DNA of 64,000 bases from Uloborus plumipes (taxonomy: Eukaryota > Arthropoda > Arachnida > Araneae > Uloboridae). Both the position numbers and the translations under genes were made by a program. Positions 24,306-36,433 of this stretch are shown in pieces. Position 1 is the first letter of the stretch, and each line of letters opens with the position of its first letter. The stretch is taken from assembly GCA_038373865.1 (NCBI GenBank), contig JAXGGA010001695.1:62001-126000 (forward strand). The letters run 5' to 3'. The notes below the pieces were generated by a model. The model was not told the origin of the DNA, ran no database searches, and was given only the letters and a program-made list of their open reading frames with translations.

Positions 24306-24776
24306 AATATTACTAATAATTTCACGTATTGCTTCCAAACAGTAAGGGAAGAAACAGTCTTATCAAAATTGTGTCCTTAAAAGAATTCTTCCATATTGTT
24401 TCTTAAAACTAAGTAAGTGGTGAAAATGTCTTCCTGCATTGTATCCCTAAAAATTGATTTTTTTTACTGTTTGCTAACATTTATTAAGTGCATATAAAGA
24501 CTTATTAACGCTCAGTCTTTAAAAAATTCAATTTTCAGGTATTATTTCTTAGAAAGTAGTAAATGCATAGTAATTAAAATATATGTATTAAAATAAAATG
24601 TATGCATATATAAATTAATAAGTAATAGAAAATAGTAAATTTGCTAAGCAAAACCCATAAAAACTTAATTTTCATGTATTGCTTCTTTAGTAATTAATAA
24701 ATGGAGTGAAAGTCTTGCGTCCCTAAAAAATTGAATTTCCAAGTATTGTTTCTTAAAATTTAGTCAGCGGAGAAAA

Positions 24777-24898
24777 AGCCATATTAAAGAGTTCACGCTC
24801 TCCTCTTTCTGAGATCATCGTCCCAGATGAGGAAGCCAACTCTATTCCAGCTAACCAAGATAGCAGCCCCCAGAATTTATTAAGGCGAAAGAATATTA
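24777..24898 (+). repeat. Conserved block 3 at the distal end of the satellite array
   Basis: Third copy, differing from block 2 at only a few positions. It ends the array; monomers do not resume after GCGAAAGAATATTACC. Confidence 0.7.
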
Positions 24899-25639
24899 CC
24901 ATTAAATAAAAGAAACCGCTTCACAGAACATTACCTGTGGCAGATAAGTAGGAAAGCCTGACAGTCCGGGGCTCTCTTTTCGGCTGAGTAATTATTCTTA
25001 TGCAGGGGGAGGAAAAGATACCTCTCCGAAAATAGAATCCTCCAGAAATTAGCCGTCGTCTCTACTAGATGCTTAAGTAATGTCTTGGAAGCATTAGGTG
25101 AGACGCTGGCAATGAGTTTCAAAGAGGATACGAAACCAGATATGAGCAGCGTATGTGGGATGTGTAGCGAGGGGAGAGCACATTTAAATGCTATGCAGAT
25201 AGTTGTGGCATTTGAAGCATATGGCTTGGCGTAAATTCAGATTAAGTTATGTTTATAATGTCTGCGAGATGAAGGTTTCGAATTCGAAAGTATATTCCTG
25301 GTGCTGACTACAATGTAATGCATCATCACTGGAACGAGAAAGAAGAAAACTGACAGGTTATATATAGGATATATGAAGCAGTACGATGCAAGAGTAACCA
25401 AGTTAGTGACAAAACAATGCGTCATTACTTTTTGCAGGGGATTCCACATGGAAAGTAAGGAATTTCGTTTCAGTTCGCACTTTTCAGCGAAATAAGAATT
25501 TCAAGTTTAACACTTTCATGAATTACGCTGGTTTTGTGTAGCTTTTTTTTACTATTATTTATTTATTTATATTTCTTCGCTTCGACTTTTTTTTTTTTTT
25601 TAGATACATTTTAATTGATAAACATAGAACTGATATTCC
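24899..25639. other. Unique, partly GC-richer stretch
   Basis: 24930-25250 is less AT-rich and looks single-copy, with words such as GACAGTCCGGGGCTCTC. There is no gene or TIR pair. Poly-T and ATTT runs follow at 25540-25600. It could be regulatory, without direct evidence. Confidence 0.3.
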
Positions 25640-27270
25640 TTCATTTTTTTAGCAGATAGAACCCGAATATAGGCGTGAATCAAAATCACTAGTTTGTGCA
25701 TCAGAGCAAAAAGTAGATCGATCTGTTAACGTTTTCGTGTCTCTTTATTCAAATATCCAAAAAAGTTCACTTTCCCCACACCACTTTCCACAAAAAGAAC
25801 ATCTAAAAAGTAATTCTCAAATACTCAATTTGATCTCATTATGGATAATTGCTATGGATTCTTACCGCCAACTATTGAGTCACAGATATAGTCTTTTTAG
25901 ACTAATTTGAATCGATAATACATGGTGTTGATTGGAACTAAAATGGAGGAATAAATCTAATCTATAATTTGTGCATCAGCACAAAAATAGTGAGAAATCT
26001 TTAACCCCCGGAGGTCCGGCAGTTCCAGAATTACATGTTAAATGGGCGTGATAAGACGTCCAGAACCGTCAGTGGGTTAATGTCCTCGTGTCTCCTCTTC
26101 CTCACGCCTTAAAAATAATGTCCTAAAAGATATTTCCAAATGCTCAATTGCATCTTATTATTGGTTATTGCCGTCAATTGCATTCGTAGTCAGTCATTAG
26201 AACACATAGTCAAGTTTTTGAGAAAACTTGAAGGGATGAACATGATGATGCTGCAGTTCCAAAATGATTAGTTACAGAATAGAATCCGAATACAGGTGGG
26301 AATCTAATCCTTAATTTGAGTATCAGGATAAGTAACTAAGAGTTTTTTTTTTTTTAAATCTTATCGCGTCTTGTTCTCCTGAAGTGTTAAAAAGAACATC
26401 CTAAAAGCAATTTACAAGTGCTCAATTGCTTCCCCTTGTGAGTAATTTGCTATCAATTCTCTCTTTCGGTCAACCGTCGCATCACAGACATATGGTCAAA
26501 TCTTAGAGACAAAGTTTAATGGATAACAGTAATGCTGACGATATTCTAAATCGCATTTGTACTGGGTGAAACGAGATTACAGATGTAAATATATTTACTT
26601 ATTTGTGTATCGGCATAAAACGGAGATATCTTTTAATGTTTCCACGTCCTGCCACCCCGCACCCCTTCCAGCGTTAAAGAGAACTTCAAGAGAGCAATTT
26701 TTAAATGGTCAACTGGATCTATAAGGTATAAGTCAACGATCAAGATCAAAACATGGACAGGTTTTTAAAACACATTTTTTTTTTGTGAACAAACATTGGG
26801 CTGACAGTTCGCAATGTTCAAAAGTGTTTATTTATTAGAAAAAACCAGAAAGAATACAGGTGTGAATCTAATCAAAACGGAGACATCTTTTAATGTTTTT
26901 GCCTCTCCTTTTCTCTACGCGCCAAAAAAGAAATATTTAAGACGTATTTCCAAATACTCAATTGCATCCCATCGTGGGTAATTGCCAACGATTGCTCGCT
27001 TCGAGTCAACCAGATCCAAAAATGATAAAGTTTTTGAAACAAATGGACAAACAGGGTGTCGACCCAAAGCGTTTATTTGCCGGATAGAACCAGAATACAG
27101 ATGTGAATCTAATTATTAATTTCTATATCAGCATAAAAAACGCAGGTATATTTTAATGTTTTCCCTTCTCCTTTTCCCTATGCGTTAAAAAAGAAACTTC
27201 CCAAGAGCTATTTCCAAATGCTCAATTGCATCCCATCGCAGGTAATTGCCATCGATTGCTCTCCTACGGT
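25640..27270 (+). repeat. Degenerate tandem array of ~240-330-bp units (about six)
   Basis: Each unit carries, in order, AGATAGAACC-(A/C)GAATA-AGG-GTGAATCTAAT, a GTGCATCAGCA-AAAA-type segment, TTTTAATGTTTTC-(C/G)TCTCCT, AAAGAA-AT-CTAAAAG, a TTTCCAAATGCTCAATTGCATC segment written here in parts (TTTCCAAATGC then TCAATTGCATC), then GGTAATTGCCATCGATTGC. Unit starts lie near 25645, 25950, 26280, 26560, 26850 and 27095. Units are diverged, and no protein frame is kept through them. Confidence 0.75.
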
Positions 27271-28197
27271 CAAGCATCGAGACACAAACATGGCCGCTGC
27301 TGAGACGGAAGCTGAAAATTAGGATTCTCATTGTGGTTGGTTATTTAAACAATGGGTTTCGGACCGGTCTCTTGGAGCACTGATTACTTTCTCATGGACT
27401 GTCAGCGTAGATTGCTGTGAAGGATCCTTTTTTATTCATTCACGCACTGTTAATGTGTCCAGGAAACAGTAGGTGGGCGGTCTTTTATCTGTCAGTCAAG
27501 GCTGCTTCGCCAATAAAATTGCGCTTTGAAGTCCCGTGTGATTATTTTGAGGCTCTTTCCAGTTGGGTTGTTGTGGCGTTTGCGGGTCCTGAAGTTAGTC
27601 GTGACTTCTCATAAATTCCAGTTAGGTCATAAATATCCACTTTGTGCAGACGATGGTAAAGTAAATATTTTGACGTTAGCAAATATAACAACACGGTTGG
27701 CATAAGAGTATTTTTGTATGCGAAATGTTATAGGTTTCAAAATTAAGATCGAAATTAAAAAAAAGATGGTTAACTTTATTTTTTATGTGAAAGTTCAAAA
27801 ATTTGAATAAAAGAGCACAACTTCTGGGGAAAGCAATGAAAACAATAAAAGATAAAAGTACCCATGCAACGCATTTTTGTTGCATAAATGTTATAAGGTT
27901 TAACATCAGGATAAGTAAAGTTTCCTCTTTTTTAAAACAATTAAAAACTATTTTGTACGCAAAGCGGTATTGAACAGTTACAAATAAGAGAACTATGTAT
28001 GCATAAAAATAATAAAAAATAAAAGAAGTGGGTGGATACTACGATTAAATAACTGCAACAACACAACTTTGCTTATACTGCTTGGGGAAACAGTCCACAT
28101 TCAACCCCCCCCCCCCCAAGATTTTAAAAAATGTAAAGACTTGATTTAAATGTTAATTGTTAAAATATCATTTCTAAATTTTATTTAGTTAGAAGTA
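27271..28197. other. Unique stretch, GC-richer at 27280-27610
   Basis: 27280-27610 is unique-looking and less AT-rich, followed by AT-rich DNA and a C-run at about 28105-28118. No gene is recognised. Confidence 0.3.
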
Positions 28198-28537
28198 CTC
28201 TGTAAAAAATGAATGTTGTTTTTACAGTATAATACAGCTAGTTTCAGTGGCGTATCCAGGGGGGGGGTGCCAAGGGACCAATGCACCCCCCAAGATTTTA
28301 TAAGACTATAAACAATGGTGGCACCGAATTTTGAAAAAACATGTAACCTTCATGTAAATATGCTTCAGGTTTTTTCAATGAAAAATACTTTATGGACACT
28401 GAAATATTGTCATATTATTTTCTGTTTTCGACAATAAGAAGCAAAACTAATTGTTATTCTGTAATTGCGGAAATGTAAGAGGAAAATGAGCGATGTACCC
28501 GCGCCTTATTGTTCTTGCATGATATTCATTTTTGTGG

Positions 28538-28573
<36 letters not shown>

Positions 28574-29027
28574 AATCTTTGAGCAACGTTCAATAGAAAA
28601 AATTAAATCGAAATACTGCGTATTTAAAATTTTCACCATATTTCTTGATTTTTTTTCCTTTCTCATCAGTGTCGATGTTCGATGTGCACCCCCCAAAATC
28701 AATTCCTGGATACGCCACTGTCTAGTTTTATAGTAATAAACTGTAAAAAAATGTTAATTTACCGTAATAAATTGTAAAATTGCTCATAATAAACTAAAAT
28801 TGTAATTTTTTCAGTTTCGAACTGGAACCTCTACTGCCAATATCATACTGGTTTTTACAATATAATATAGTTAAATTTTACGGCCATGTACTGAAATTCC
28901 TCAGTTTATAGTAAGAAACTGTAAAATTGCTAGTTTTACAGTTTATTACTTTGAAGTTTTCAGTTTTAAATTGGAACCTCGGCTGCCAGTATTACACTGT
29001 TGAAACAACAGCTCATTTTTTGCAGTG
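28198..29027 (+). repeat. CACTGTAAAA-type MITE, copy 5, hosting a hAT insertion
   Basis: It starts CTCTGTAAAAAATGAATG and ends TTTTTGCAGTG, with TA on both sides (28196-28197 and 29028-29029). The hAT element at 28245-28720 splits it. Removing the insert leaves a normal dimeric copy. Confidence 0.83.
28245..28720. mobile_element. hAT MITE, 476 bp, nested in a MITE
   Basis: The ends are CAGTGGCGTATCCAGG and CCTGGATACGCCACTG, a perfect 16-bp inversion. The flanking 8-mers are GCTAGTTT (28237-28244) and TCTAGTTT (28721-28728), 7 of 8 matching. A poly-A run of more than 30 lies near 28539-28572, and both ends carry C/G-rich tracts (GCACCCCCC). No ORF is meaningful. Confidence 0.9.
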
Positions 29028-29357
29028 TAGTTATGGTTTCTTTCGAAAAAAAAAATTGTAGCAAAAGTGCGAAATTTGTATATTTATCAACGTATAACAA
29101 ATATGATTTGCGTTTACAGGAAAATGTGTACTTTTAACTCTGAATAAAAGTCTTTTGCCAAGAAGATTTTTTCTACATTTAATTAAATTTTATTTTATTA
29201 TATTAATATTTTTCGTTAGTAACACGTATGTTTCAAGAATTCACAAAAAGTGTGCTAATATACCAGGTAGCGTGCCATATTTTCCAAATTGTTTGTTCGT
29301 TTCAAATTAGCGCATCAAAGGAAGACTTGTTGTCTTCGTTTTGATATGCTAACTTAA

Positions 29358-29767
29358 CCCTTTAAGCGGTTTGCCCGTACAGTATACGTGCAACCCGAAA
29401 TTGGCGTCATCTGGTTTGCCCGTACGGCGTACGGGTATCGATATTTTCAGATTTCCTTTTCTGGTTTACCCGAACTGTTTGGAAAATCGTAAACTTCAAA
29501 ATTCACAGTAAGTGTAAGAGAAATTTTTGCATAATTTGTAAACCATTCTTTACTGCATGCAAAATGTATTTGAAAAAAACAATAATTTCGGGGTTTTGTG
29601 ACCAAAATTGTAAAATAAAAAATGTTGTAAAAGCATTGAAAATGAAAAAAAAAATTAAAAAATTTTTAATATTCTTATTCTGTTAAGTATGGTATTTAAC
29701 TTTATGCAATAAAAAAATGTGCCTTTTTTGGAAGCATTTCTGGTAAAATAATTGACCGCTTAAAGGG
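29358..29767. mobile_element. piggyBac-type MITE, 410 bp, TTAA target
   Basis: CCCTTTAAGCGGT and ACCGCTTAAAGGG form a perfect 13-bp inversion between TTAA sites (29354-29357 and 29768-29771). Just inside the left end the word GGTTTGCCCGTAC occurs twice (about 29368 and 29412) with CGTACGG/GTACGGG near-palindromes. It is a different family from 17415-17944. Confidence 0.88.
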
Positions 29768-29771
29768 TTAA

Positions 29772-32403
29772 AACGATATTTTCAATGTGCTAAAACTCGT
29801 AAAATAAAACTGAAATGAAAAATGAATTTTTTTTTTTCTATTTTTTCAGTTTTAGAAACAAATTTTATTGATTCCAGATTTCTTTACTCAGATTAAAAAT
29901 GCGTGTCTCTTTCAGAGATTTAAGCAATGTCAGATTTTAAAATGCAAAGATCACGAGTTCTTATCACTGTTCATTTGTTCAAACTGATTAAGCAGTTAGT
30001 CACTGATTTCAAGAGATTTCTAATCAGTTAAAATCGAACAGTTTGGTAACAAGATTTTTTTTAAATTCTTCTTTCACACTTTAACTTAGATTTAATCTGG
30101 GGAGGGGGGATAATGGTCCCCGCATGTATGTAAAATGTCAGGTTAGGAATTTCAATATGTAAAACTAAGAGCTTTGAGGAAGGAGGGGGGGGGGGAGGCG
30201 CCGCTCAAAGCAAAATGCAATGTCTAAAGTAACTGTACTGTTTGAAATTTATTCAAAACGAAAGCTATTTTCAGAATCTATTTTAACAAAATATTGTGCA
30301 GAGTTATAAAGTCAACTTCCCTATACATCATTGAATTTTCAATTACAATTTGATGACCGTTTAATTTTTATTATTCAAGCTCTTTGTTTCAATTGCAAGC
30401 ACATATAAAGTCCGTCAAATACCTAACTCAATTGCAAAAACGCACCCTGACAAAAAAGTTTTAAATTTGTGTAAGTTAAAAAAAAGTAAAAATAGCACAC
30501 ACAAATAGCAGGTTGTTCTTCAAAAATATAACTAAGAGAATATTTTTAATGGAATTCACCAACAGTAACTACGATTAAAAAGAATGAGTAGACAATGACA
30601 ATTTGAAATTGCTGAAGGTGTTATTTGTTTCCAAATGAACAAAAAATAATTGATACAAATAATTAGAGAATAAATAATGAAATATTTGCTTTTTTACTTT
30701 TATTTATAAAATATTCATCTGCAAAAGTATTGTTTTAGCATAAAGTCAAAATGCTTTAACTGAAGAAATTGTAAATTGACTCTGGTGATTTTGTCATATA
30801 AACTATGAAGATAATTTTTACAAGTTCATTTTTTAGTCATAAATTATTTCCCTGTTTGGAACACAAAATATAGACTATATTTACTCTTTGTTTATTATTA
30901 ATGATTTTAAAAAAAATCACATTATTGGAATGTTAAAAAAAAAGCTTTAAATAAAACCCATAGAGGATAACAGCATTAAATATTTTTTTAAATAGCTTCA
31001 GAGTAATAAAATTAAAAATTTTCTCAAATTTAGAAATTTTAAATAAAGAATTTCCTTTTGGTAAAGTTCTTCTAAAGCGAAGTCCAACTTCTAGTTCAGA
31101 AACTGTAGAAAAAGAAATTTTTTTTCGTAGAGTATAAAGCAAGATTCACTCAACTGCTTAAACTTGAACAAAGAAACTCAAAATCCACATAATATAAAAC
31201 GAAGTGTTCCTCGAAAAATGTTTTGAAAATAATTTCTTGAAAAGTAATTACAGAGAAGGGGAGGCCAGAAAATATACATGCCCCGCTTAATTTCTTACTT
31301 CATAAAATTAATTCTTCAATCATTTCAAAGCACTTCATTGGACTAATCCATTCATTTTGAAATGATTTTATTTTCGAAGAAAAGTTTTGAGGGAATAAGC
31401 AAACAGATCTCAATGCTTTATGATATAAATCATGTTTATAAATTTTGCTCTTTTTCCCCTTCTTCCTTTCATTTCACCTTTACCTTTTGGCTGGAAAATA
31501 TGCTAAAACGGTAATTAATGTTGCATAAAATAGTCTAAAACTTCTAGCAATAAAAAGTTTTAAATTAAAGTTTTGCTTCGATTTAAAAAAATCTATTTAC
31601 CCAATTAGAATTTCTTGTGTGAACTCATCTCTCATGCTATTGTTATAATCTACTTTTTCATCTATTTTCCAATAAAATAATAAGCAAAATGAAACCCAGC
31701 TATTTTTATTTGATTACCGTTGTTTAAAATTACTAAATGCGCAGAAACTATATGTTACAGTGTAGAATAATCAGTGTAGTACAGAATAGAAGCACTGAAG
31801 TTAGGTATTGACTTTTTGCGAACTTTAAGCCCCCCCGTAGATTTTGCAATGTTTAAATACATGGATTTATATGGTATATGTATGTCCTTTACGGCAGTTT
31901 CAGTTGCATTTATGCAAATGAATAATCGAAAAATCGTTCGAAATTTTCTTACTTTAATTTAGTAAATTTTGAACAATTCACTAGAACTAAAGTTTTGACA
32001 GTACATACGCGGCGCATCCTTTCCTACTTACTGAACAAAAATATTACCTCTCCAGACAGCAATTAACTTTTAATGATATTTCTGCAGTTAGAATCGATTT
32101 GTAAAAACAAGCACGGCTATTCTGTTCCCAATCTTGCTAATTGATTGATCTGAAGCTACATATCTAATTATAAGGTAGTTTCAAAGTTTTTATTCATTTA
32201 TTAAACTTAGCGCCTCAGTTCCAAGCATAAATAAAAAGGTTTACCACATTTATTGTTTCACATTATCGGCAGGGCTGATACAGAGTTGTTTAGCAGACTC
32301 CAACCCTCCGTTTTTTTTTAGAGATTTAAATTTGCAGAGTATTTGAAATTACAATGTGGAGATGTTTAAATTAAAATATTCTCTGTAGGGCTTGCTTGTA
32401 AAG
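29772..32403. other. Long AT-rich non-coding stretch
   Basis: No gene, TIR pair or RNA gene is recognised in 2.6 kb. It has G-runs near 30100-30120 and 30182-30196 and a C-run at 31831. This probably belongs to the intron or intergenic space. Confidence 0.45.
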
Positions 32404-32786
32404 CACTGTAAAAAAATGAATGTTGTTTTTACAGCAAATATAGCGAGTTTTTTAGTAATAAACTGCAAAAATTACCAATTTGACAGTACTAAACCGCAAA
32501 ATTGCTAATTTTTCAGTAATAAACTCTAAAATTGCTACTTTTGCAGTTTGTTTCCATGCATATTGCAGTTTTAAACTAGAACCTCGGCTGCCAGTATTAT
32601 ACTGTCGTTTTTACAGTATAATACAGCTAAATTGTACGGCAATAAACTGTAAAATTGCTAACTTTACATTACAGTAAGAAAATAAAATTGCTAGTTTTGT
32701 AGTTTATGACTGTACATTTTACTTTTAAATTTGAACATCGACTGCCAGTACTATACTGTAGAAACAACAGTTCATTTTTTGCAGTG
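32404..32786 (+). repeat. CACTGTAAAA-type MITE, copy 6
   Basis: Full-length dimeric copy from CACTGTAAAAAAATGAATG to TTTTTTGCAGTG. The flanks (AG and CA) show no TSD, so it may be old or rearranged. Confidence 0.82.
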
Positions 32787-33917
32787 CACGGGTATACATA
32801 AATCAATGCGCTCGCACTGATTTGTTTACAGATCATGTCACTTTTCACCACAACCAGCACACAACCAGAGCAGAGTGATCCATGTAAAAGAACTAATAGG
32901 TATTTTTCTCTCACATATTTGTAAAATCTAAAAAATCTGGTATGGACCCACACTACTTTCTTTTACCGTGTAAATTTCTTAGTAGATCCCTTCAGTTTTA
33001 AAATAGTGCTTGGAGTGATCAAGATAATAATTCAAACATACACACCCCTTGCGTCAACACTTGGCGACCAAAAGCTTGGCGATGTATCGCCAAGTGGTCG
33101 TGCCAATTCATATCACATAAGTCTGCATTGAAATGAACATTTGTTTACCCCAAAAAAGGTGTAAAACACCCCTTGGGAACATTCGAATGCAACTACAAGG
33201 GGAGGTGCACAACTAGTCCCCCTCAGAGCCTATACATATACCAAACTAGAAGTTTCTATGGCATATAGTTTTTGAGTTATGCGACATACATACATACATA
33301 CGCACATACATACGTACATACAGACGTCCCTTGAAAACTCGTCGTAATAATGTCGGGGATAGTTGAAGAGGGTTTTCGGCTGGTTATATGTTGGTAGGTA
33401 CGTGCTGATATGTCGAAAAAACGACTCAACATTCATTCAGGGGTGCGCAAAATCCAAATTTAGACTCAAATTCGAGTGAATTTTTTTTTCGCGATCACAA
33501 TACTTCTTTTACTATACGAAAAAGAAAGTAAAAAGGATCCCATGAATATGGAACTATGTAATGTCTTTTCTTACTATACCAGCTGATAGCCTCAAATAAA
33601 AGTTATCCGAATTAAATGAATAATAGACATACTCCTCACGAGTATTTGGCAAATATGCAAAGTAGATCAGAGCCAAAGCTTTAATCCAAAGGCTCGGAGA
33701 TTTGATAAAATACCCAAGTTATATTGGATTAACATAACTTTTATGAACTCATATTGATTGAAAGTTACCCCTCCTACCTTCTTGCTTGCTCGTTCGCATA
33801 TCATTTTTTATTGTATCTGCGTTGCTTTTCTGTTCCATGTTCCTTTTAATAAGTATTTGTGCTTCTAGATTTCTATGGATCACACTGCAGGTGCAGGTAG
33901 CCACATGTACCAGCATA
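32787..33917. other. Non-coding stretch with ACAT microsatellite and a small hairpin
   Basis: An (ACAT)n-like tract lies at about 33284-33320. Near 33059 the words CACTTGGCGA and TCGCCAAGTG form an inverted pair. The mixture with TACTATACGAAAAAGAAAGT near 33512 looks like old repetitive DNA, but I cannot set its ends. Confidence 0.35.
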
Positions 33918-34174
33918 CACTGTAAAAAATGAACTGTTATTTTTACAGTATAATACTGGCAGCTGAGGTTCCAATTTAAAACTGTAAAATGCACAGTAAT
34001 AAACTTAAATTGGCAATTTTACAATTTATTACTGAAAAATTAGCAATTTAACAGTTTAGTACTGTAAAAGGGTCAAATTTCCAGTTAATTACTGCAAAAT
34101 TAGCAATTTTTACAGTTTAGTGCTATAAAATGAGCTGTATTATTCTGTAAAAACAACATTCCTTTTTTATAGTG
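33918..34174 (-). repeat. CACTGTAAAA-type MITE, copy 7, short (monomeric) form
   Basis: 257 bp from CACTGTAAAAAATGAAC to TTTTTTATAGTG, with TA TSD (33916-33917 and 34175-34176). It has only one GGCAGC-GAGGTTCC block, so it is the monomer form of the dimeric copies. Confidence 0.85.
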
Positions 34175-35004
34175 TATAAAAGAAAAATCGAGTAGGAAAA
34201 CCAAGCTTGCACTTTTATGATTAAAAAAGCGAGGATGTTTTGTTCTTTTCTTGTTGTCTATGCCTTAGTTCTGAAGCGACGCAAGACTGATCTAGTGTTA
34301 TAGTATTTTTTTTCCCAATCAGAGGGTGACGAGCCTGTTAAAAAGCAAAACAGAATGCTCGTGCGTCAACAACGGAATGCTCAAAGCTCGCAGCAAACCA
34401 CATGTCAAGTCAAGTAGATTGCTCCGATGAATTCTTCACCTTTTACTTTCCACTCGGAATCTCCCTTTGGTCTATTCCCAGAATAACACATTATAAAAGT
34501 AATGTTTTGTAAAGGAAGAATGGGAAGAAAAAAAGAAAAAAAACTTGGCTCAATCTGAAGCCTGATCTGTTCGCTGATAAGCTTTCTCCAATGATGAATC
34601 TTCATCGTTTGCAAGACACTGAGAAGAAAGGTTTCGAGATTCGAGCGCAGATAGAAACTTCTGTGCAAAAGCGCTGCCGCGGGGAGCTGGATGTTTAGTA
34701 CCTTGTTGAGCGGTGGTAGATAAGGGGTTAGTAGCGACGAAAATGAACGATTTCGAAGACCGATTTAGAATGTTTACATGTGAGCTCATGGAAAGAATTA
34801 GAATTTCGGCCGTAGGCCCTCCCATGGATTCAAAAGAAAGAGGAAAAATAATCATATAATTTTATTTTAATTAGAGTTACTTGCGGTACTTTTGAAACGG
34901 TACTAGGCTAATTTTGCAGCATTTTATATTTTTTAATACAATTGATTTTAACAAAAATCGTGTCACTTCATCAATTTCGTGATATTTTTTCGAAAATTCA
35001 GAAC
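34175..35004. other. Unique-looking stretch, GC-richer at 34310-34800
   Basis: Minus-strand open frames (34405-34668 and 34550-34855) exist but show no recognisable domain and overlap each other, so I do not call a gene. Confidence 0.3.
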
Positions 35005-35341
35005 AGTAGGGGAAGACCGCCTATATTGGACCCCCTAAGAACAGAAGGCCTGTGTCGCTCAATGTGAAGCAAAACAGAAATGCAAAATAGGTCATCGTAA
35101 GCTAAATTTAATCAGTAACCACCCTAGGAGCTTATATTTTCTGAAAATATGAAAATTATTTAAAATAAAATTATCTTATAAAAAGTTGCAAAAGTCCAAT
35201 ATAGGAATATATGCGCCTAAATTGAACCATGCGCTTCCTAAATTGGACCGTACCAGGAAATCATAGATTAATTTATATTTGAACTATACAGCTTTTTTCC
35301 AGGATTTGCAATAGAATTTCTTTTGCTTGGGCCTCACTTAG

Positions 35342-36433
35342 GCAGTGTTGATAAACTCGCCGATGGCATTTCATACACTTAATCATGTTTTGCACTTCAT
35401 CTCTACGACAAAATTGCAATAACAATTGTTTTGTGCAGTTTCTTGCTTTTTCTTGTGTGACTTTTTCTGCTCTATGCGTCTTTTATACGGCTGTTAGAAT
35501 GATTGCTAAGATAGCCTTCCTTTTTGTTCCTTCTATTTTTTTAGGCAAAGGTAATATGTGAGCTGGCTTTACAAAATCAGTTAGAGTTGACATGTTTTGA
35601 TGAGAACTATCCGCCGATTCTGCAAAACTTGTACTAATTTAAGTCGTAGCTAGCTCTTCTACATGGGTACAACTTGCACCGAACATCAGGCCCGTCATTT
35701 AGGGGGGGGGGGCAAGGGATGGGGTCAATTGCCCCCACCCCTCTTGAATTGTAGAACTCAATGTATTTGCATATAAGTAGGCGGGGGCTATGTTGTTTTC
35801 TGGTGAAATTGTATTGTGTTTTTACCTTTTGCCCCACCCCCTGGAAAAACTTGAATTGACGGGCCAGCCGAACATGTAACCTGTTCACTTTGACTAGTTT
35901 TATCTGGACTACTTGCCTCTAATTCTGATGCAGCCAAGTCAATGTCATTAAATACTTGTCAATTAACACGCCAAACTCCTGTTCTTTAGAATCAACTCAT
36001 TCTCTCTTCTTTATGTAAGTGCTGTGCCTATCCATTAATAGAAGATATTCTTTTTACATTTCTTGGCTTAACAGTTTTGGTGAAAGTTGTATCAATTGTG
36101 TGAATTATCGTTTGTGATCCAACCTTTTTTTTTTTTTGAACAAGCATATTGCTCACCAGGGAAGCTTTTACGATAAGTCCGAACATGGAACGTAATTTTT
36201 TGAAATTAAGCGTGGGGAGCTCGCAATTCTGTTGCACTCATGCAGCAAATAACCAGTGTGTTTCTACCACGTTCATCACTCATTACTGCTCCAACCTGGT
36301 GTTTACCTCTATACGTCAATATATTTTGGCGCTTTTGAACAGTGAAAAGACCGGCTTCATCTACATTGAACATTTTAGTAGCATATAAATTGTTTACTTT
36401 CAAAATCGTTTCGAAAATAACAAAGAATTTCAT
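35342..36433 (-). pseudogene. Decayed pogo/Tigger-like DDE transposase
   Basis: On the minus strand, 36206-36433 encodes FNVDEAGLFTVQK, then KHQVGAVMSDERG, then VICCMSAT. This is the first catalytic Asp region of pogo/Tigger-type transposases (usual form NVDETG-x-TVQ, then QVG-x-x-TS-x-ERG). Further downstream at 35342-35386 the C-terminal finger survives as IKCMKCHRRVYQHC, spaced like C-x2-C-x2-W-x-H-x2-C with Trp replaced by Arg and His by Tyr. Frameshifts and the nested hAT MITE break the frame. The family is recalled from motifs. Confidence 0.72.
35687..35867. mobile_element. hAT MITE, 181 bp, nested in the pogo-like element
   Basis: CAGGCCCGTCA and TGACGGGCCAG form the inverted ends (one mismatch). 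CCGAACAT flanks both sides exactly (35679-35686 and 35868-35875). G/C-rich tracts lie just inside both ends. Confidence 0.85.

Larger units (their letters stand above)
18580..24780 (+). repeat. Decayed tandem satellite of ~73-bp monomers, broken by three insertions
   Basis: The core words recur in fixed order: TCCTTAAAAATTGAATTTTC, then ATTGTTTCTTAAA, then TTAGTAAGTGGAGAAAAAGTC. The spacing is about 70-76 bp, for example at 20865, 20938 and 21330. Monomers are visible at 18600-18640, from 20300 to about 21890, and from 23650 to 24780. They are split by the elements at 18660-20298, 20408-20703 and 21899-23646. Divergence between neighbours is high, so the array is old. Three ~115-bp GC-richer blocks are embedded (see their entries). 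Confidence 0.8.

Noticed and set aside
18580..24780. CRISPR-like array
   Set aside because: Repeats are degenerate, contiguous ~73-bp satellite monomers without unique spacers, in a eukaryotic setting.
34405..34855. Minus-strand exons
   Set aside because: Two overlapping frames without recognisable domains or clear splice context.
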